From Cytophagaceae bacterium (GTDB lineage: Bacteria > Bacteroidota > Bacteroidia > Cytophagales > Spirosomataceae): a stretch of 43,859 nucleotides of DNA. The notes beneath the pieces are model-generated. The model saw nothing but the letters and a program-made list of their open reading frames with translations, was not told the DNA's origin and did no database searches. The stretch lies in assembly GCA_947464595.1 (NCBI GenBank), contig CANHXO010000007.1:1-43859 (forward strand), in the 5' to 3' direction. A program made the translations under genes and the position numbers. Position 1 is the stretch's first letter. Every line of letters starts with the position of its first letter. Positions 33,627 through 42,638 of the stretch are shown one piece after another.

Positions 33627-34746
33627 TCAAATAAAAATACTCGTATTGGGGATCATCCTTTTAAGTGCGTGTGATTCAAAAAAAAGTGAATCAACGGAGC
33701 AACCTGCTGCAACAGCTGCCCAAGAAATTAAATTAACAGTTGAGCAAAAACAAAACGCAGGAATTAATTTAGGCGAAATAATCCAACACGAGATGGGGGA
33801 GGATATCAAATGTGCCGGATTAGTTGACGTGCCTCCCGTCTCCATCGCCTCAGTTTCCCTACCTATCGCCGGCTATGTGAAGTCTACATTTGAACTTTTG
33901 CCAGGCAAAAAGGTTAGTAAAGGACAAGCATTAGCGACCATTAATAGTTTGGATTACATTCAGATGCAGCAAGAATATTTGCAAGCCCTGAGTGCATTAG
34001 GCTTGTCAAATTTAGAAAAATCACGCCAACAAGTTTTAAGTGATGAGGAGGTTGGTTCCAAGAAAAAATTTCAGCAGGCGGAGGCAGATCAGGTTAATTT
34101 ACAGACTCAGGTCAATTCGCTGAGATTAAAACTTGAGGTGATAGGGTGTGATTTGAAGGCATTAGCCAAGGGCAATATGAGCGCTGTATTAGTAGTCAAA
34201 TCACCCATTGACGGTTACATTGAAGAGCAATATTTGGCTATTGGAAAGTACGTAACACCTGCTGATATCTTAGTAAAAATTGTAGGTACGCTGGATAAGC
34301 ATGTTGAAATAAAAGTATTTGAGAAAGATTTACCTAGATTAAAATTGGGTCAAACCATTTTAGTTGAATCAGAAGGATTAACGGCAAAAGCAAAAATATT
34401 TTTGATTGGCCAACAAGTTAATTTGGAGACAAGGACGACTTCCGTCCACGGACATTTCGAGAAGCTATCAGATGAAAAATTATTTACTGTGGGCCAGTTT
34501 ATTAATGCAAAAGTCACTGTGGGCTCTAAATTAGTTTCCGCTGTTCCTCAATCCGCTTTGGCGCGCGTAGGCAGGGCTGGATTTATTTATATTGAAAGTC
34601 CAACGGGAATGATGAAACAAATACCGGTGGAAATTTTAAGTTCGACAAAAGAATTTGTAGGCATTAAGCCGCTCGTTAAATTACCCGAGGGCAAACTAGT
34701 TATCAGTGGTGCATCAGCGTTAGAAGCTATTTTTGCGAAAGATTAA
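33619..34746 (+). CDS. CzcB/CusB-like periplasmic adaptor lipoprotein
   Basis: Membrane-fusion protein (HlyD/RND adaptor) completing the tripartite metal pump. The N-terminus is a lipoprotein signal, LVLGIILLSAC, Cys18. A barrel-sandwich lip (VSLPIAGYVKSTFELLPGKKVSKGQ), a coiled-coil hairpin (~110-180, LQALSALGLSNLEKSRQ), a second lip (VKSPIDGYIEEQYLAIGKYV), and beta-barrel (ILVESEGLTAKAKIFLIGQ) follow in family order. It overlaps the pump stop by 8 bases. No extra N-terminal metal-binding domain or Met/His cluster is seen, only a small Ser/Glu-rich linker. Its stop overlaps that of the convergent ispE gene. Confidence 0.9.
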   Translation: MNNQIKILVLGIILLSACDSKKSESTEQPAATAAQEIKLTVEQKQNAGINLGEIIQHEMGEDIKCAGLVDVPPVSIASVSLPIAGYVKSTFELLPGKKVSKGQALATINSLDYIQMQQEYLQALSALGLSNLEKSRQQVLSDEEVGSKKKFQQAEADQVNLQTQVNSLRLKLEVIGCDLKALAKGNMSAVLVVKSPIDGYIEEQYLAIGKYVTPADILVKIVGTLDKHVEIKVFEKDLPRLKLGQTILVESEGLTAKAKIFLIGQQVNLETRTTSVHGHFEKLSDEKLFTVGQFINAKVTVGSKLVSAVPQSALARVGRAGFIYIESPTGMMKQIPVEILSSTKEFVGIKPLVKLPEGKLVISGASALEAIFAKD

Positions 34747-35552
34747 GGAATTAATCCTTCCCATGTAACGAAGTTAGCCCATGAATCTTTTGGACTAACT
34801 TCGTTTTCGAACAGGCCGAATATAGTCGATCCAGATCCGCTCATCGCAGCATAAATTGCTCCTAAATCGTACATATTTTGCTTAATTTCAGCCAGCAAAG
34901 GAAATTCAATAAATAAGTTTTTCTCAAAATCATTTTTTATCGTATCCTTCCATGTAGATAGAGGCATTTCTAATAAATCAGGTAGAAATCCTGGAGCAGG
35001 ATTAGGCTGAATTCCGGCGTAAGCCTTTTGGGTTGATATGCCAAAATTGGGATATAAAATAAGGGCATACAAGCCACTTAAACTAGTTTCTATGGGTGTC
35101 AGCACATCTCCTTTGCCTGTCCCAAATTGGGCATGTTTGTGAAGAAAAAAAGCACAGTCGCTTCCTAATTTTTGTGCATATGGGATTAAATCGTGATTTG
35201 TCAAGGGCAATTCGAATAAATCCCTTAAGCCCATTAAAGTAAATGCAGCATCTGAAGACCCACCACCCATTCCTGCACCCATAGGAATTATTTTATGTAG
35301 GTGTATGTGAACATTTGGGATTTTATATTCTTTGGATAAAATGACAAAGGCTTTATAGCATAAATTATCTTGAATTTCGCCTGAAATCGGCAAGCCACTC
35401 GAGCTAAATTGGAACGATTCAGCTGGCGTAATCTCTAAAACATCAGACCAAGGAATATGGAAAAAGCAGGTTTCTAATTCATGAAAGCCATCCATTCTTT
35501 TTTTAGTAATGAATAAGCCCAAATTTATTTTAGCGTTTGGAAATAGGACCAT
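34743..35552 (-). CDS. ispE: 4-diphosphocytidyl-2-C-methyl-D-erythritol kinase
   Basis: GHMP-family kinase of the non-mevalonate isoprenoid (MEP) pathway. The start FPNAKINLGLFI gives Lys8/Asn10, GAGMGGGSSDAA (92-103) is the ATP-binding GHMP loop, and GSDCAFFLH (130-138) carries catalytic Asp132. AAMSGSGSTIFGLF is the C-terminal third motif. The length, 269 residues, is normal. It begins 1 base after the VWA gene stop, so it is probably the last gene of that operon, an unusual but not unprecedented grouping. Confidence 0.95.
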   Translation of the reverse strand: MVLFPNAKINLGLFITKKRMDGFHELETCFFHIPWSDVLEITPAESFQFSSSGLPISGEIQDNLCYKAFVILSKEYKIPNVHIHLHKIIPMGAGMGGGSSDAAFTLMGLRDLFELPLTNHDLIPYAQKLGSDCAFFLHKHAQFGTGKGDVLTPIETSLSGLYALILYPNFGISTQKAYAGIQPNPAPGFLPDLLEMPLSTWKDTIKNDFEKNLFIEFPLLAEIKQNMYDLGAIYAAMSGSGSTIFGLFENEVSPKDSWANFVTWEGLIP

Positions 35553-35553
35553 A

Positions 35554-36546
35554 TCAATCTTCTAAAATATTTGAAATAGGGGTTAATTTGAGCAAAATAC
35601 TGATGCAAAAAAACAGGAAAGCAAGCTTAATAAAAATGGGTTTTACGTCTTCATGTATTTCAGTACTCACTTGCAAGGTGCGGGATTTTTCTAGAAAATC
35701 AATCTCTTTAAATATGGCATTAAGCGTTTTTGTATCAGTGGCTCTGTAAAATTGGCCATTGGATTTTTCAGCCATTAAACGCAGGGTTGATTCGTCAACA
35801 GGATCAAGTGAAGGTTTATTGCTTCCCACTGCAATGGTGTAAACCTTTATCCCAAAGGATTTAGCTAAAGTAGCCGCAGTGATAGGATCTAAATTACCTG
35901 TCGTATTATTTCCATCGCTAATGACAATGGCTACTTTTTTGGGATTTTTCTCTTCTCTTATTTGATTAATGGACATGCCTAATGCGTCACCTAATGCGGT
36001 ACCTTCCTCTTTTATTTGCTTCGTTTCTAGTAAAGAAAGTGACTTGGTTACATAAGTTAAATCGCTGGTTAACGGACTTGCTAAATAGGGTGCACCTGCG
36101 AATGCGACGATGGATATTTGGTCTTGGATTCTATTTTTAGCAAATGAAATGGCTAATTTTTTAGCAACCTCAAGGCGCGAAGGTAAAACATCTTGGGTCA
36201 GCATGGAACTTGACAAGTCGAGTGCTATCACCATATCGACTCCCCCTTGCTTAATTTCCGTACGTATAATTTTTTTATATGGGCTGGCAATAGCTAAAAT
36301 AATACATAAAAGGCAAATGAATTCGACTGTTTTAGGAATGTAACTAATGAATAAGGACCATTTGTTTTGTTTTAAAGGAACCGAAAAGGACAAAGATATT
36401 TGGGACCTTCTTTTTCTATTGAGTAGGGATGAAATTAAGATAATGACTAAAGGCAATGGGATCAAATATAGGAAAAAAGGATTTTCCCAATCATAGGTCA
36501 AGATTGTTTTTAGTTTCAGCCAAGAATAATAAAGGTCAAATTTCAT
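35554..36546 (-). CDS. VWA-domain membrane protein (BatA-like)
   Basis: 330 residues with hydrophobic segments at ~25-42, ~73-88 and ~308-325. The VWA domain lies between (about 103-290), with the MIDAS motif DLSSS (Asp110, Ser112, Ser114), the Thr-site near EEGTALGDAL and the later Asp in VISDGNN. The domain faces the periplasm by topology. BatA-type proteins belong to MoxR/DUF58/VWA clusters linked to oxygen tolerance or envelope stress in Bacteroidota; the molecular role is not well defined. It overlaps the upstream BatD-like gene by 4 bases. Confidence 0.88.
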   Translation of the reverse strand: MKFDLYYSWLKLKTILTYDWENPFFLYLIPLPLVIILISSLLNRKRRSQISLSFSVPLKQNKWSLFISYIPKTVEFICLLCIILAIASPYKKIIRTEIKQGGVDMVIALDLSSSMLTQDVLPSRLEVAKKLAISFAKNRIQDQISIVAFAGAPYLASPLTSDLTYVTKSLSLLETKQIKEEGTALGDALGMSINQIREEKNPKKVAIVISDGNNTTGNLDPITAATLAKSFGIKVYTIAVGSNKPSLDPVDESTLRLMAEKSNGQFYRATDTKTLNAIFKEIDFLEKSRTLQVSTEIHEDVKPIFIKLAFLFFCISILLKLTPISNILED

Positions 36547-37403
36547 TTTTTCTTTCGCTCAAGTTTTATTTTTCTTCTCTCAGTTTGATATGCAGCATTA
36601 GCAATTTCTACCATGATGTTCACAGAATCCATTGTTTTTTCAGAAAAGTTTCCTCCATAAATAGCTGAGTCAATCGCTTTTAAAGCTTTTGCAAGTCTCC
36701 TGTCCTTTAAATTGTCCACCATCTCGGTAGTCGTGAAAGTTGAAAAGGGGGTTTTCGTTAATTTCTCAATATATTTTTTCCAAACCAAGGTTGCATTTTC
36801 AAGTCGTTGAATACCCTTGGGATCTTGGGAGATCGACCTTGATTGCCTTTGAAAAGCCCGTCTAAATTCGAGGTTTTTCCTCCAAAGCTTATAATAACGA
36901 AAAGCCCTGCTAATGTTGGCCCCAAAAACCCAATAAATGATTCCAGTAATGAGTAGAATTTCAACTCCTCCAATAAACAAATTTTTAATATTTGCTTTTG
37001 GTTTGATCAAGGGGATTTCGACGTTGCCTATAAGAGTATCTACATTAATTAATTCTGGATGTGGTACTAATCTTTTTAGAAATATGGTATCGACTTTAGG
37101 ATAAATTTGTGTGCAATCTGACGCATTGATGACATAAATGGGCAAACTGAGGGTTTGATAATCTGAGATATCAAAAAATTTAAACGTATAGATAGCAGAA
37201 TCTAAACTTCCTTTTTCAGTGGTTTGAGTGGAGAAATATTCTTTTTTTATAGGTTCAAAATGGCCAATCTTAGTATTGTTGCCTGGGAAAAAAAGTTCTT
37301 GATTTTTTGAATGCAGCGCTTTTAGAACATAGCGAACCGGTTGGCCAATTTTTGCTGAATCCTCAATAAATGAACCATATATTTGAATGGGCTTCTCCTG
37401 CAT
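36543..37403 (-). CDS. Bat-cluster membrane protein, BatD-like
   Basis: 286 residues between DUF58 and VWA genes. No signal peptide at the start: MQEKPIQIYGSFIEDSAKIGQPVRYVLKA resembles a BatD/Ig-like beta-sandwich strand, covering ~1-130. A single membrane helix lies at ~144-162 (LFIGGVEILLITGIIYWVFG), followed by a basic cytoplasmic-type helical tail (WRKNLEFRRAFQRQSR to the Lys/Arg-rich end). The missing signal peptide is odd for a beta-sandwich expected in the periplasm; a longer upstream start is prevented by the DUF58 gene. Function unknown beyond its cluster. Confidence 0.7.
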   Translation of the reverse strand: MQEKPIQIYGSFIEDSAKIGQPVRYVLKALHSKNQELFFPGNNTKIGHFEPIKKEYFSTQTTEKGSLDSAIYTFKFFDISDYQTLSLPIYVINASDCTQIYPKVDTIFLKRLVPHPELINVDTLIGNVEIPLIKPKANIKNLFIGGVEILLITGIIYWVFGANISRAFRYYKLWRKNLEFRRAFQRQSRSISQDPKGIQRLENATLVWKKYIEKLTKTPFSTFTTTEMVDNLKDRRLAKALKAIDSAIYGGNFSEKTMDSVNIMVEIANAAYQTERRKIKLERKKK

Positions 37404-38269
37404 TATTTTCTGATTCTGAAAAGTTTGATCAAACTAGGCACAAAATCGTCTCCTGCTTTTATTTGCATGTAACTAGCCTTCCATTGCTTACATTGGTCGT
37501 TTAGGTTTTGAGAATTAGTCTGTATTTCATCAGTTAAAAAAGTTTTAAAGGACTTCGTTGACGTATTCACCCAAGTAGTCTTTCTTTTTTCTGGATCATA
37601 AATGGGGATTATGCCCATAGCGGGCAACTTTAATTCTATGTTTGAATTAATTTGAATGATAACTAAATCATGCTTTTTTGACATGGCACGTAATAAGTCA
37701 TGATAGTCCGAGTCGATAAAATCAGATAAAACAAAAATTAGACTCTTTCTTTTTAATACTTGAAGGGTGAATTTTAATGCTTGTTTTAAATCGGTTCCTG
37801 TATTTTCTGGGGTTAATTTGAACAGTTCATTGATGACTTGATACCCATGTTTTTTTCCAGCACCAGGGGCAATAAATTTTTCATTTTTATCTGAATAACA
37901 GCAAAGACCAATATTTCCAGCTTCTTGCATCGCAGAAAATGTTAATACTCCTGCTACTTCTTTCAGCGTTTCCAGCTTTGAATCGTCACCGGAACGAATG
38001 TTTTGTGATGCACTGACATCCAATAAGAAAAAAACAGTTTGCTCTTTTTCCTCTTTAAATAATTTAATGAACGTACCGTGTCCTTTTGCGGTTGAATTCC
38101 AATCAATATGTCGGACATCATCTCCGTATTGATATTGCCTTAAATCACTAAATTCCAAACCAGATCCCTTGAAAACGGATGAAAAATTCCCGTGCATTTG
38201 AGTATTAATCGCTTTTCTGATGCGAATGTCCAACTGTACAATATGGGAAAGAAATGCACGAATATCCAT
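37403..38269 (-). CDS. DUF58 protein
   Basis: DUF58/VWA-like cytoplasmic protein of 288 residues. The family signature is plain: SGLEFSDLRQYQYGDDVRHIDWNSTAK (36-62). A VWA-like fold follows with MIDAS-like DVSAS (84-88). It is the first gene of the four-gene operon that ends with ispE; its stop shares a TAATG with the next start. A MoxR AAA+ gene usually precedes DUF58 but is absent here, with a divergent gene instead. Role: presumed adaptor or regulator in envelope or stress functions, known by association only. Confidence 0.92.
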   Translation of the reverse strand: MDIRAFLSHIVQLDIRIRKAINTQMHGNFSSVFKGSGLEFSDLRQYQYGDDVRHIDWNSTAKGHGTFIKLFKEEKEQTVFFLLDVSASQNIRSGDDSKLETLKEVAGVLTFSAMQEAGNIGLCCYSDKNEKFIAPGAGKKHGYQVINELFKLTPENTGTDLKQALKFTLQVLKRKSLIFVLSDFIDSDYHDLLRAMSKKHDLVIIQINSNIELKLPAMGIIPIYDPEKRKTTWVNTSTKSFKTFLTDEIQTNSQNLNDQCKQWKASYMQIKAGDDFVPSLIKLFRIRK

Positions 38270-38364
38270 TTCTAAATGAGATATTTATTAGGTATATGCT
38301 CGCTAAATTACCTATTTTTTGAGCAATCTATGCGAAATCCCACAAAAGCTTTCTAATTTGTGCG

Positions 38365-38372
38365 TAAATTTG
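38365..38372 (+). promoter_or_regulatory. Possible Bacteroidota -7 box, near the DUF4296 start
   Basis: TAAATTTG fits TAnnTTTG and ends 4 bases before the ATG at 38377, so the transcript may be leaderless. No matching -33 element is seen. Confidence 0.3.
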
Positions 38373-38376
38373 GTTC

Positions 38377-38718
38377 ATGAAATACCTTTTTGCCTTCCTT
38401 CCTTTGCTTATTTTTTCTTGTCAAAATGATCAACATCGAAATCGTTTAGATCAAGAGAAAATGGCTGAAATTTTGGTTGACATTCATCTGGATGAAGTTA
38501 AAATTAGTAGCATGGAAATCATTAGTCCTGACACCAATTTATTACTTTATCACCAATTGGAAAAAGCGACTTTCAAAAAACATGCGATCGATTCAGCGAC
38601 TTTTGTTAAGAGCTTTAATTCATATGTTAGAGAGCCTAAGGATTTTATCGATTTGTATGAACGGGTAAATGAAATCATGAGGGATCGAAAAAAATTAAAT
38701 GAAAACTCTCATCGATGA
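38377..38718 (+). CDS. DUF4296 lipoprotein
   Basis: Small Bacteroidota-specific lipoprotein of 113 residues. The N-terminal signal YLFAFLPLLIFSC has lipobox Cys15. KMAEILVDIHLDEVKI is the DUF4296 hallmark, and the rest is helical with a basic tail. Function unknown in the family. Its stop overlaps the start of the GDPD gene as ATGA, so the two are co-translated. It begins a plus-strand operon that may run to 43.2 kb. Confidence 0.88.
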   Translation: MKYLFAFLPLLIFSCQNDQHRNRLDQEKMAEILVDIHLDEVKISSMEIISPDTNLLLYHQLEKATFKKHAIDSATFVKSFNSYVREPKDFIDLYERVNEIMRDRKKLNENSHR

Positions 38719-39599
38719 AGTTCATAGTTAGCATTTTAGTTCTACTCATTCAAATTTCGCTTATGGCTCAAAAGCCAATTATTCAAGGTCATAGGGGTTG
38801 TCGGGGGGAGTTCCCAGAAAACACTTTGCCTGCTTTTCAGCATGCCTTAGAGCTAGGCATTACAGTTCTCGAAATGGATGTTTGTATTTCTGCAGATGGC
38901 CAAGTACTTGTTTCGCATGAACCTTATATGAATGCATTATATGCGTTAAAGCCAGATGGAACACCCGTTTTAAAATCAGAGGAAAAGGCCTTTAATGTGT
39001 ATAAAATGACTTATGATGCGGTCCGAAAATTTGATGTGGGATCGCGTGGAAATGCATTATTCCCAGAACAGAAAAAAGTTTTTGCCCATAAGCCTTTGCT
39101 GCAAGAAGTATTTCAATTGGCCGAAGATTTTCGTCAAAAAACGGGGAAACATATATATTACAATATTGAAATCAAATCGGATCCTAAGGAATACGGTGTG
39201 TCCCAACCGGCTACCGTGGAAGAGTTTTCAGAGAAAGTCTGGGCGGTGATGGCCAAGCATGTTGCTCCTGAATACCTCATTTTACAAAGTTTTGATTTTA
39301 ATGTCTTAAAATATTGGCATAAATCGATTCAATCTGGCCACTTCTCTCAGGTTCGTTTATCGGCTTTGGTCACCAGGAAAGGTCCGGAAAACACGTGTGC
39401 TGAATTAGGATTTATTCCGGCTATTTATAGCCCCAACTTCACATCTTTGAATAAGGCTGTGGTAGACGAATGTAATTCAAAAGGCATGAAAGTGATTCCA
39501 TGGACGGTTAACGAACGGACAGATTTCCAAGCCATGATTCAAATGGGGGTGGATGAGGTCATCACAGATTATCCTAGCCGCATGTTAAAAAACCTATAA
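38715..39599 (+). CDS. Secreted glycerophosphodiester phosphodiesterase
   Basis: TIM-barrel GDPD that cleaves glycerophosphodiesters to glycerol-3-phosphate and alcohol. Signal peptide KFIVSILVLLIQISLMAQ; then QGHRGCRGEFPENTLPAF with His26/Arg27 and Glu35/Asn36, LEMDVCISADG with metal ligands Glu53/Asp55, and LVSHEP with His68. Later strands (NIEIKSDP, ILQSFDFNVL, VIPWTVNER) fit. It is predicted to be periplasmic or secreted. The neighbouring lipoprotein overlaps it, the GH3 gene follows 1 base later. Confidence 0.93.
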   Translation: MKFIVSILVLLIQISLMAQKPIIQGHRGCRGEFPENTLPAFQHALELGITVLEMDVCISADGQVLVSHEPYMNALYALKPDGTPVLKSEEKAFNVYKMTYDAVRKFDVGSRGNALFPEQKKVFAHKPLLQEVFQLAEDFRQKTGKHIYYNIEIKSDPKEYGVSQPATVEEFSEKVWAVMAKHVAPEYLILQSFDFNVLKYWHKSIQSGHFSQVRLSALVTRKGPENTCAELGFIPAIYSPNFTSLNKAVVDECNSKGMKVIPWTVNERTDFQAMIQMGVDEVITDYPSRMLKNL

Positions 39600-39600
39600 A

Positions 39601-41121
39601 ATGTCCTTGTTCAATGAGACTTTATTGTGGTTAATGAAAAGGCGAATGCCTCGAATAGAAGCGCATTTTAAAAATCCGCTGGAACTTCAACACAACAGTC
39701 TGAATGATTTGATATTTTCTGGAAGAAATACGGAATGGGGAAAGAAATTTGGGTATTCAGAAATTGCTACGTACGAACAATTCAAAGTCAAAGTTCCCAT
39801 TTCAACCTATGAGGAAATGTTTCCATACATTGATCGAATGATGCATGGGGAACAAAATGTACTTTGGTCGAGTCCAATCTCATGGTTTTCAAAATCTTCA
39901 GGAACGACCAATGCGCGAAGCAAATTTATCCCGGTTTCAAAAGAATCATTAGAAAACTGCCACATGATGGGTGGAAAAGATATGATTACGTTGTTGATCA
40001 ATAATAAACCAGAGACCAGGATTTTTGAAGGCAAGGGCTTGTCCATTGGAGGAAGTTTGTCAAATAACCCATTGAATTCAAGTCTTCTTTTGGGGGATGT
40101 TTCAGCAGTGGTCATGAAAAATTTGCCCATTTGGGCCCAAATAATTCGCACTCCATCTCTTGATGTGGCATTGATGGACGATTGGGACCAGAAAATTGAA
40201 AAAATGGCCATTGAAACTTCCAAAGAAAATGTCACCAGCATTTTAGGGGTGCCGACTTGGACTTTAGTGCTCATTGAAAAAATATTGGAGATAACGGGCA
40301 AGAAATCAATTTTAGAGGTTTGGCCCAATTTTGAATTTTTAGTACATGGAGCAGTGGCTTTTGGTCCGTACCGAGAGATGTTTCAGCATTTAGTATTCCC
40401 AAGCTCAGAGGTTCGATTTTTGGAAATTTACAATGCTTCTGAAGGATTTTTCGCGATACAGGACGACTTAAGTTTGCCTGATGAAATGCTTTTAATGCTT
40501 GATTATGGCATTTTTTATGAATTTATTCCACTAGGTGTAGGTGGGGAAGAGGTAGATCGAGTAGTTTCTTTGGATCAAGTAAGGTTGGGGATTAATTATG
40601 CGGTTTTAATTACCACCAATTCAGGACTTTGGAGATATAAAATTGGCGATACGATTAAATTCACCTCTATTTTACCCTATCGGATTAAAATTTCTGGACG
40701 AACAAAGCATTTTATCAATGCCTTTGGAGAGGAGCTGATTATTGAAAATGCAGAAAAAGCAATCGCTGTAGCTTGCATTCAAACACATTCAGAGATTAAA
40801 GATTATACCGCAGCTCCCACTTATATGGAAGGAGGTAAAAAGGGAAGTCATGAATGGGTCGTGGAGTTTTCAAAAGCCCCAAAAGATTTACGTATCTTTG
40901 TCGATATTTTGGACCGGACGCTTCGCGAAGTAAACTCAGATTATGATGCAAAGCGCTCATATGATTTAGTTTTAGAATCTCCGCAGGTATTAGTTGCACC
41001 CAAAGGTACATTTTATGCATGGATGAGATCTAGAGGTAAATTAGGGGGCCAACATAAAGTTCCAAGATTGAGTAATAACAGAGAGTTTATAGACGGGGTG
41101 AAGGCCCATTTTCAAAATTAA
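39601..41121 (+). CDS. GH3-family acyl-adenylating protein
   Basis: A bacterial GH3-domain protein (506 residues), an ANL-superfamily member related to plant auxin-amido synthetases. ATP-binding motif SWFSKSSGTTNARSKFIPV (~94-112), a middle motif YNASEGFFAIQDD, and SGLWRYKIGDTIKF, as in GH3 proteins. A C-terminal helical part (LREVNSDYDAKRS) completes it. Bacterial GH3 function is unknown; by family it should adenylate a carboxylic acid and may conjugate it to an amine. No signal peptide. Co-directional with GDPD and YqeY. Confidence 0.9.
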   Translation: MSLFNETLLWLMKRRMPRIEAHFKNPLELQHNSLNDLIFSGRNTEWGKKFGYSEIATYEQFKVKVPISTYEEMFPYIDRMMHGEQNVLWSSPISWFSKSSGTTNARSKFIPVSKESLENCHMMGGKDMITLLINNKPETRIFEGKGLSIGGSLSNNPLNSSLLLGDVSAVVMKNLPIWAQIIRTPSLDVALMDDWDQKIEKMAIETSKENVTSILGVPTWTLVLIEKILEITGKKSILEVWPNFEFLVHGAVAFGPYREMFQHLVFPSSEVRFLEIYNASEGFFAIQDDLSLPDEMLLMLDYGIFYEFIPLGVGGEEVDRVVSLDQVRLGINYAVLITTNSGLWRYKIGDTIKFTSILPYRIKISGRTKHFINAFGEELIIENAEKAIAVACIQTHSEIKDYTAAPTYMEGGKKGSHEWVVEFSKAPKDLRIFVDILDRTLREVNSDYDAKRSYDLVLESPQVLVAPKGTFYAWMRSRGKLGGQHKVPRLSNNREFIDGVKAHFQN

Positions 41122-41127
41122 AATCCT

Positions 41128-41580
41128 ATGGCATTAAAATTAACTATTGAAAACGGCATCAAAGATGCCATGAGAGCGAAAGATGCAGATCGTTTACGCG
41201 CTTTAAGGGCAATAAAGTCCATGATTTTACTTGAAGAAACCTCAGGGTCAAATACCGGTGAGATTTCGACGGAAGCCGAAATGAAAATTTTAATGAAAGC
41301 CGCCAAACAGCGTAAAGATTCATTAGAAGTATATATCGCACAAAATCGACCCGATTTAGCGGAAAAAGAGCAAGTAGAATTAACTATAATTGAGGAGTTT
41401 TTACCCAAACAATTATCTGATTCCGAGTTAACAGAACGTATTTCTGCTATTATCGCTCAATTGGGCGCCAACAGTCCCGCTGATATGGGGAAAGTGATGG
41501 GGGTTGCGTCTAAGGAGCTAGCCGGTTTAGCAGAAGGCAGAGCCATTTCTAGTAAAGTGGGAGAATTGTTGAAAAAATAA
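41128..41580 (+). CDS. GatB/YqeY domain protein
   Basis: 150-residue YqeY-like protein. An N-terminal helical bundle (LKLTIENGIKDAMRAKDADRLRALRAIKSMI) and tRNA-binding tail domain (EFLPKQLSDSELTERI, DMGKVMGVASKELAG, GRAISSKVGELLKK) match the family. The second domain resembles the tail of the amidotransferase subunit GatB, suggesting tRNA contact. The role is not established. It ends as TAATG with the rlmN gene. Confidence 0.92.
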   Translation: MALKLTIENGIKDAMRAKDADRLRALRAIKSMILLEETSGSNTGEISTEAEMKILMKAAKQRKDSLEVYIAQNRPDLAEKEQVELTIIEEFLPKQLSDSELTERISAIIAQLGANSPADMGKVMGVASKELAGLAEGRAISSKVGELLKK

Positions 41581-42635
41581 TGGTGGAAATGGAATTAGTG
41601 CCCAAGTTGAAGGCAATCAGAAATTTAACTTTAGAAGAGTTGCGGCAAGAAATGCTCGAACACAATGAGCCGGGGTTTCGTGCTAAACAAGTCTATGAGT
41701 GGATTTGGAAAAAATCGGTTCGGTCTTTTGACCAAATGGCGAATATTCCGAAAGAAACAAGGAGCTGGCTGGGGACCAACTACTCACTTCAGTGTGTAGA
41801 AACGGCAGAATGCCAAATAAGTTCTGATCGCACCATAAAATCTAGTTTTTCGCTGCATGACGGAAATTTGATTGAAGGAGTTTTAATCCCTACTCGTGAA
41901 AGAATGACGGCCTGTGTGTCATCTCAAGTGGGATGTTCGCTTACTTGTAGTTTTTGTGCCACAGGTTACATGGATCGAAAAAGGAATTTAGAGGCCTTCG
42001 AGATATATGACCAAGTGGTATTGATTCGAGATCAAGCTCAAGAAAAATATGGCATTCCTTTGACAAATATTGTCTATATGGGAATGGGAGAGCCTCTTTT
42101 GAATTATTCCAATGTGTTGAAGTCTGTTGAAATGATAACGTCCCCTGAGGGATTAGGTATGGCTTCGCGCAGAATTACAGTGTCAACAGCCGGGATCGCC
42201 AAAATGATTAAGAAGTTAGGGGATGATCAAGTGAAGTTTAATCTTGCGCTATCGCTTCATGCGGCAAATGATACCAAAAGAAATCAGATTATGCCCATCA
42301 ACGAATCCAATACGTTGGAGGCTTTGTCAGAGGCTTTGCGTTATTTTTATGATAAAACAGAAAATGAAATAACCTTGGAGTATATTATGTTTAATAAATT
42401 TAATGATACGGTCGATGATGCTCGCGAACTCTATGATTTTGCGAAGAAATTGCCATGTAAAATTAACATTATTGAATATAACCCCATTGCTCAAGCCAAT
42501 TTTGTGAATGCAGAAGCAGATGCATTAGCTAAATTTGTCGCTTTTTTAGAGAGTAAAAAAATGATTGTCAATGTTCGTCGTTCTCGTGGCAAAGATATTG
42601 ATGCCGCTTGTGGGCAGTTGGCCGGTAAAAAATAA
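41580..42635 (+). CDS. rlmN: Dual-specificity 23S rRNA/tRNA adenine-C2 methyltransferase
   Basis: Radical SAM methyltransferase for A2503 of 23S rRNA and A37 of some tRNAs. The 4Fe-4S motif is CSLTCSFCATG (Cys119, Cys123, Cys126). Cys112 and a C-terminal Cys344 (DAACGQLAGKK) are the redox pair needed for methyl transfer. VYMGMGEPLLNY is the SAM-binding GGE-like segment, and SLHAANDTKRNQIMPIN is typical. ATG at 41580 overlaps the previous stop; ATG at 41589 is an alternative. Confidence 0.95.
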   Translation: MVEMELVPKLKAIRNLTLEELRQEMLEHNEPGFRAKQVYEWIWKKSVRSFDQMANIPKETRSWLGTNYSLQCVETAECQISSDRTIKSSFSLHDGNLIEGVLIPTRERMTACVSSQVGCSLTCSFCATGYMDRKRNLEAFEIYDQVVLIRDQAQEKYGIPLTNIVYMGMGEPLLNYSNVLKSVEMITSPEGLGMASRRITVSTAGIAKMIKKLGDDQVKFNLALSLHAANDTKRNQIMPINESNTLEALSEALRYFYDKTENEITLEYIMFNKFNDTVDDARELYDFAKKLPCKINIIEYNPIAQANFVNAEADALAKFVAFLESKKMIVNVRRSRGKDIDAACGQLAGKK

Positions 42636-42638
42636 ATA

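Noticed and set aside
39807-40328. Long open frame (173 codons) opposite the GH3 gene
   Set aside because: It lies wholly antisense to a well-conserved gene and has no family features.
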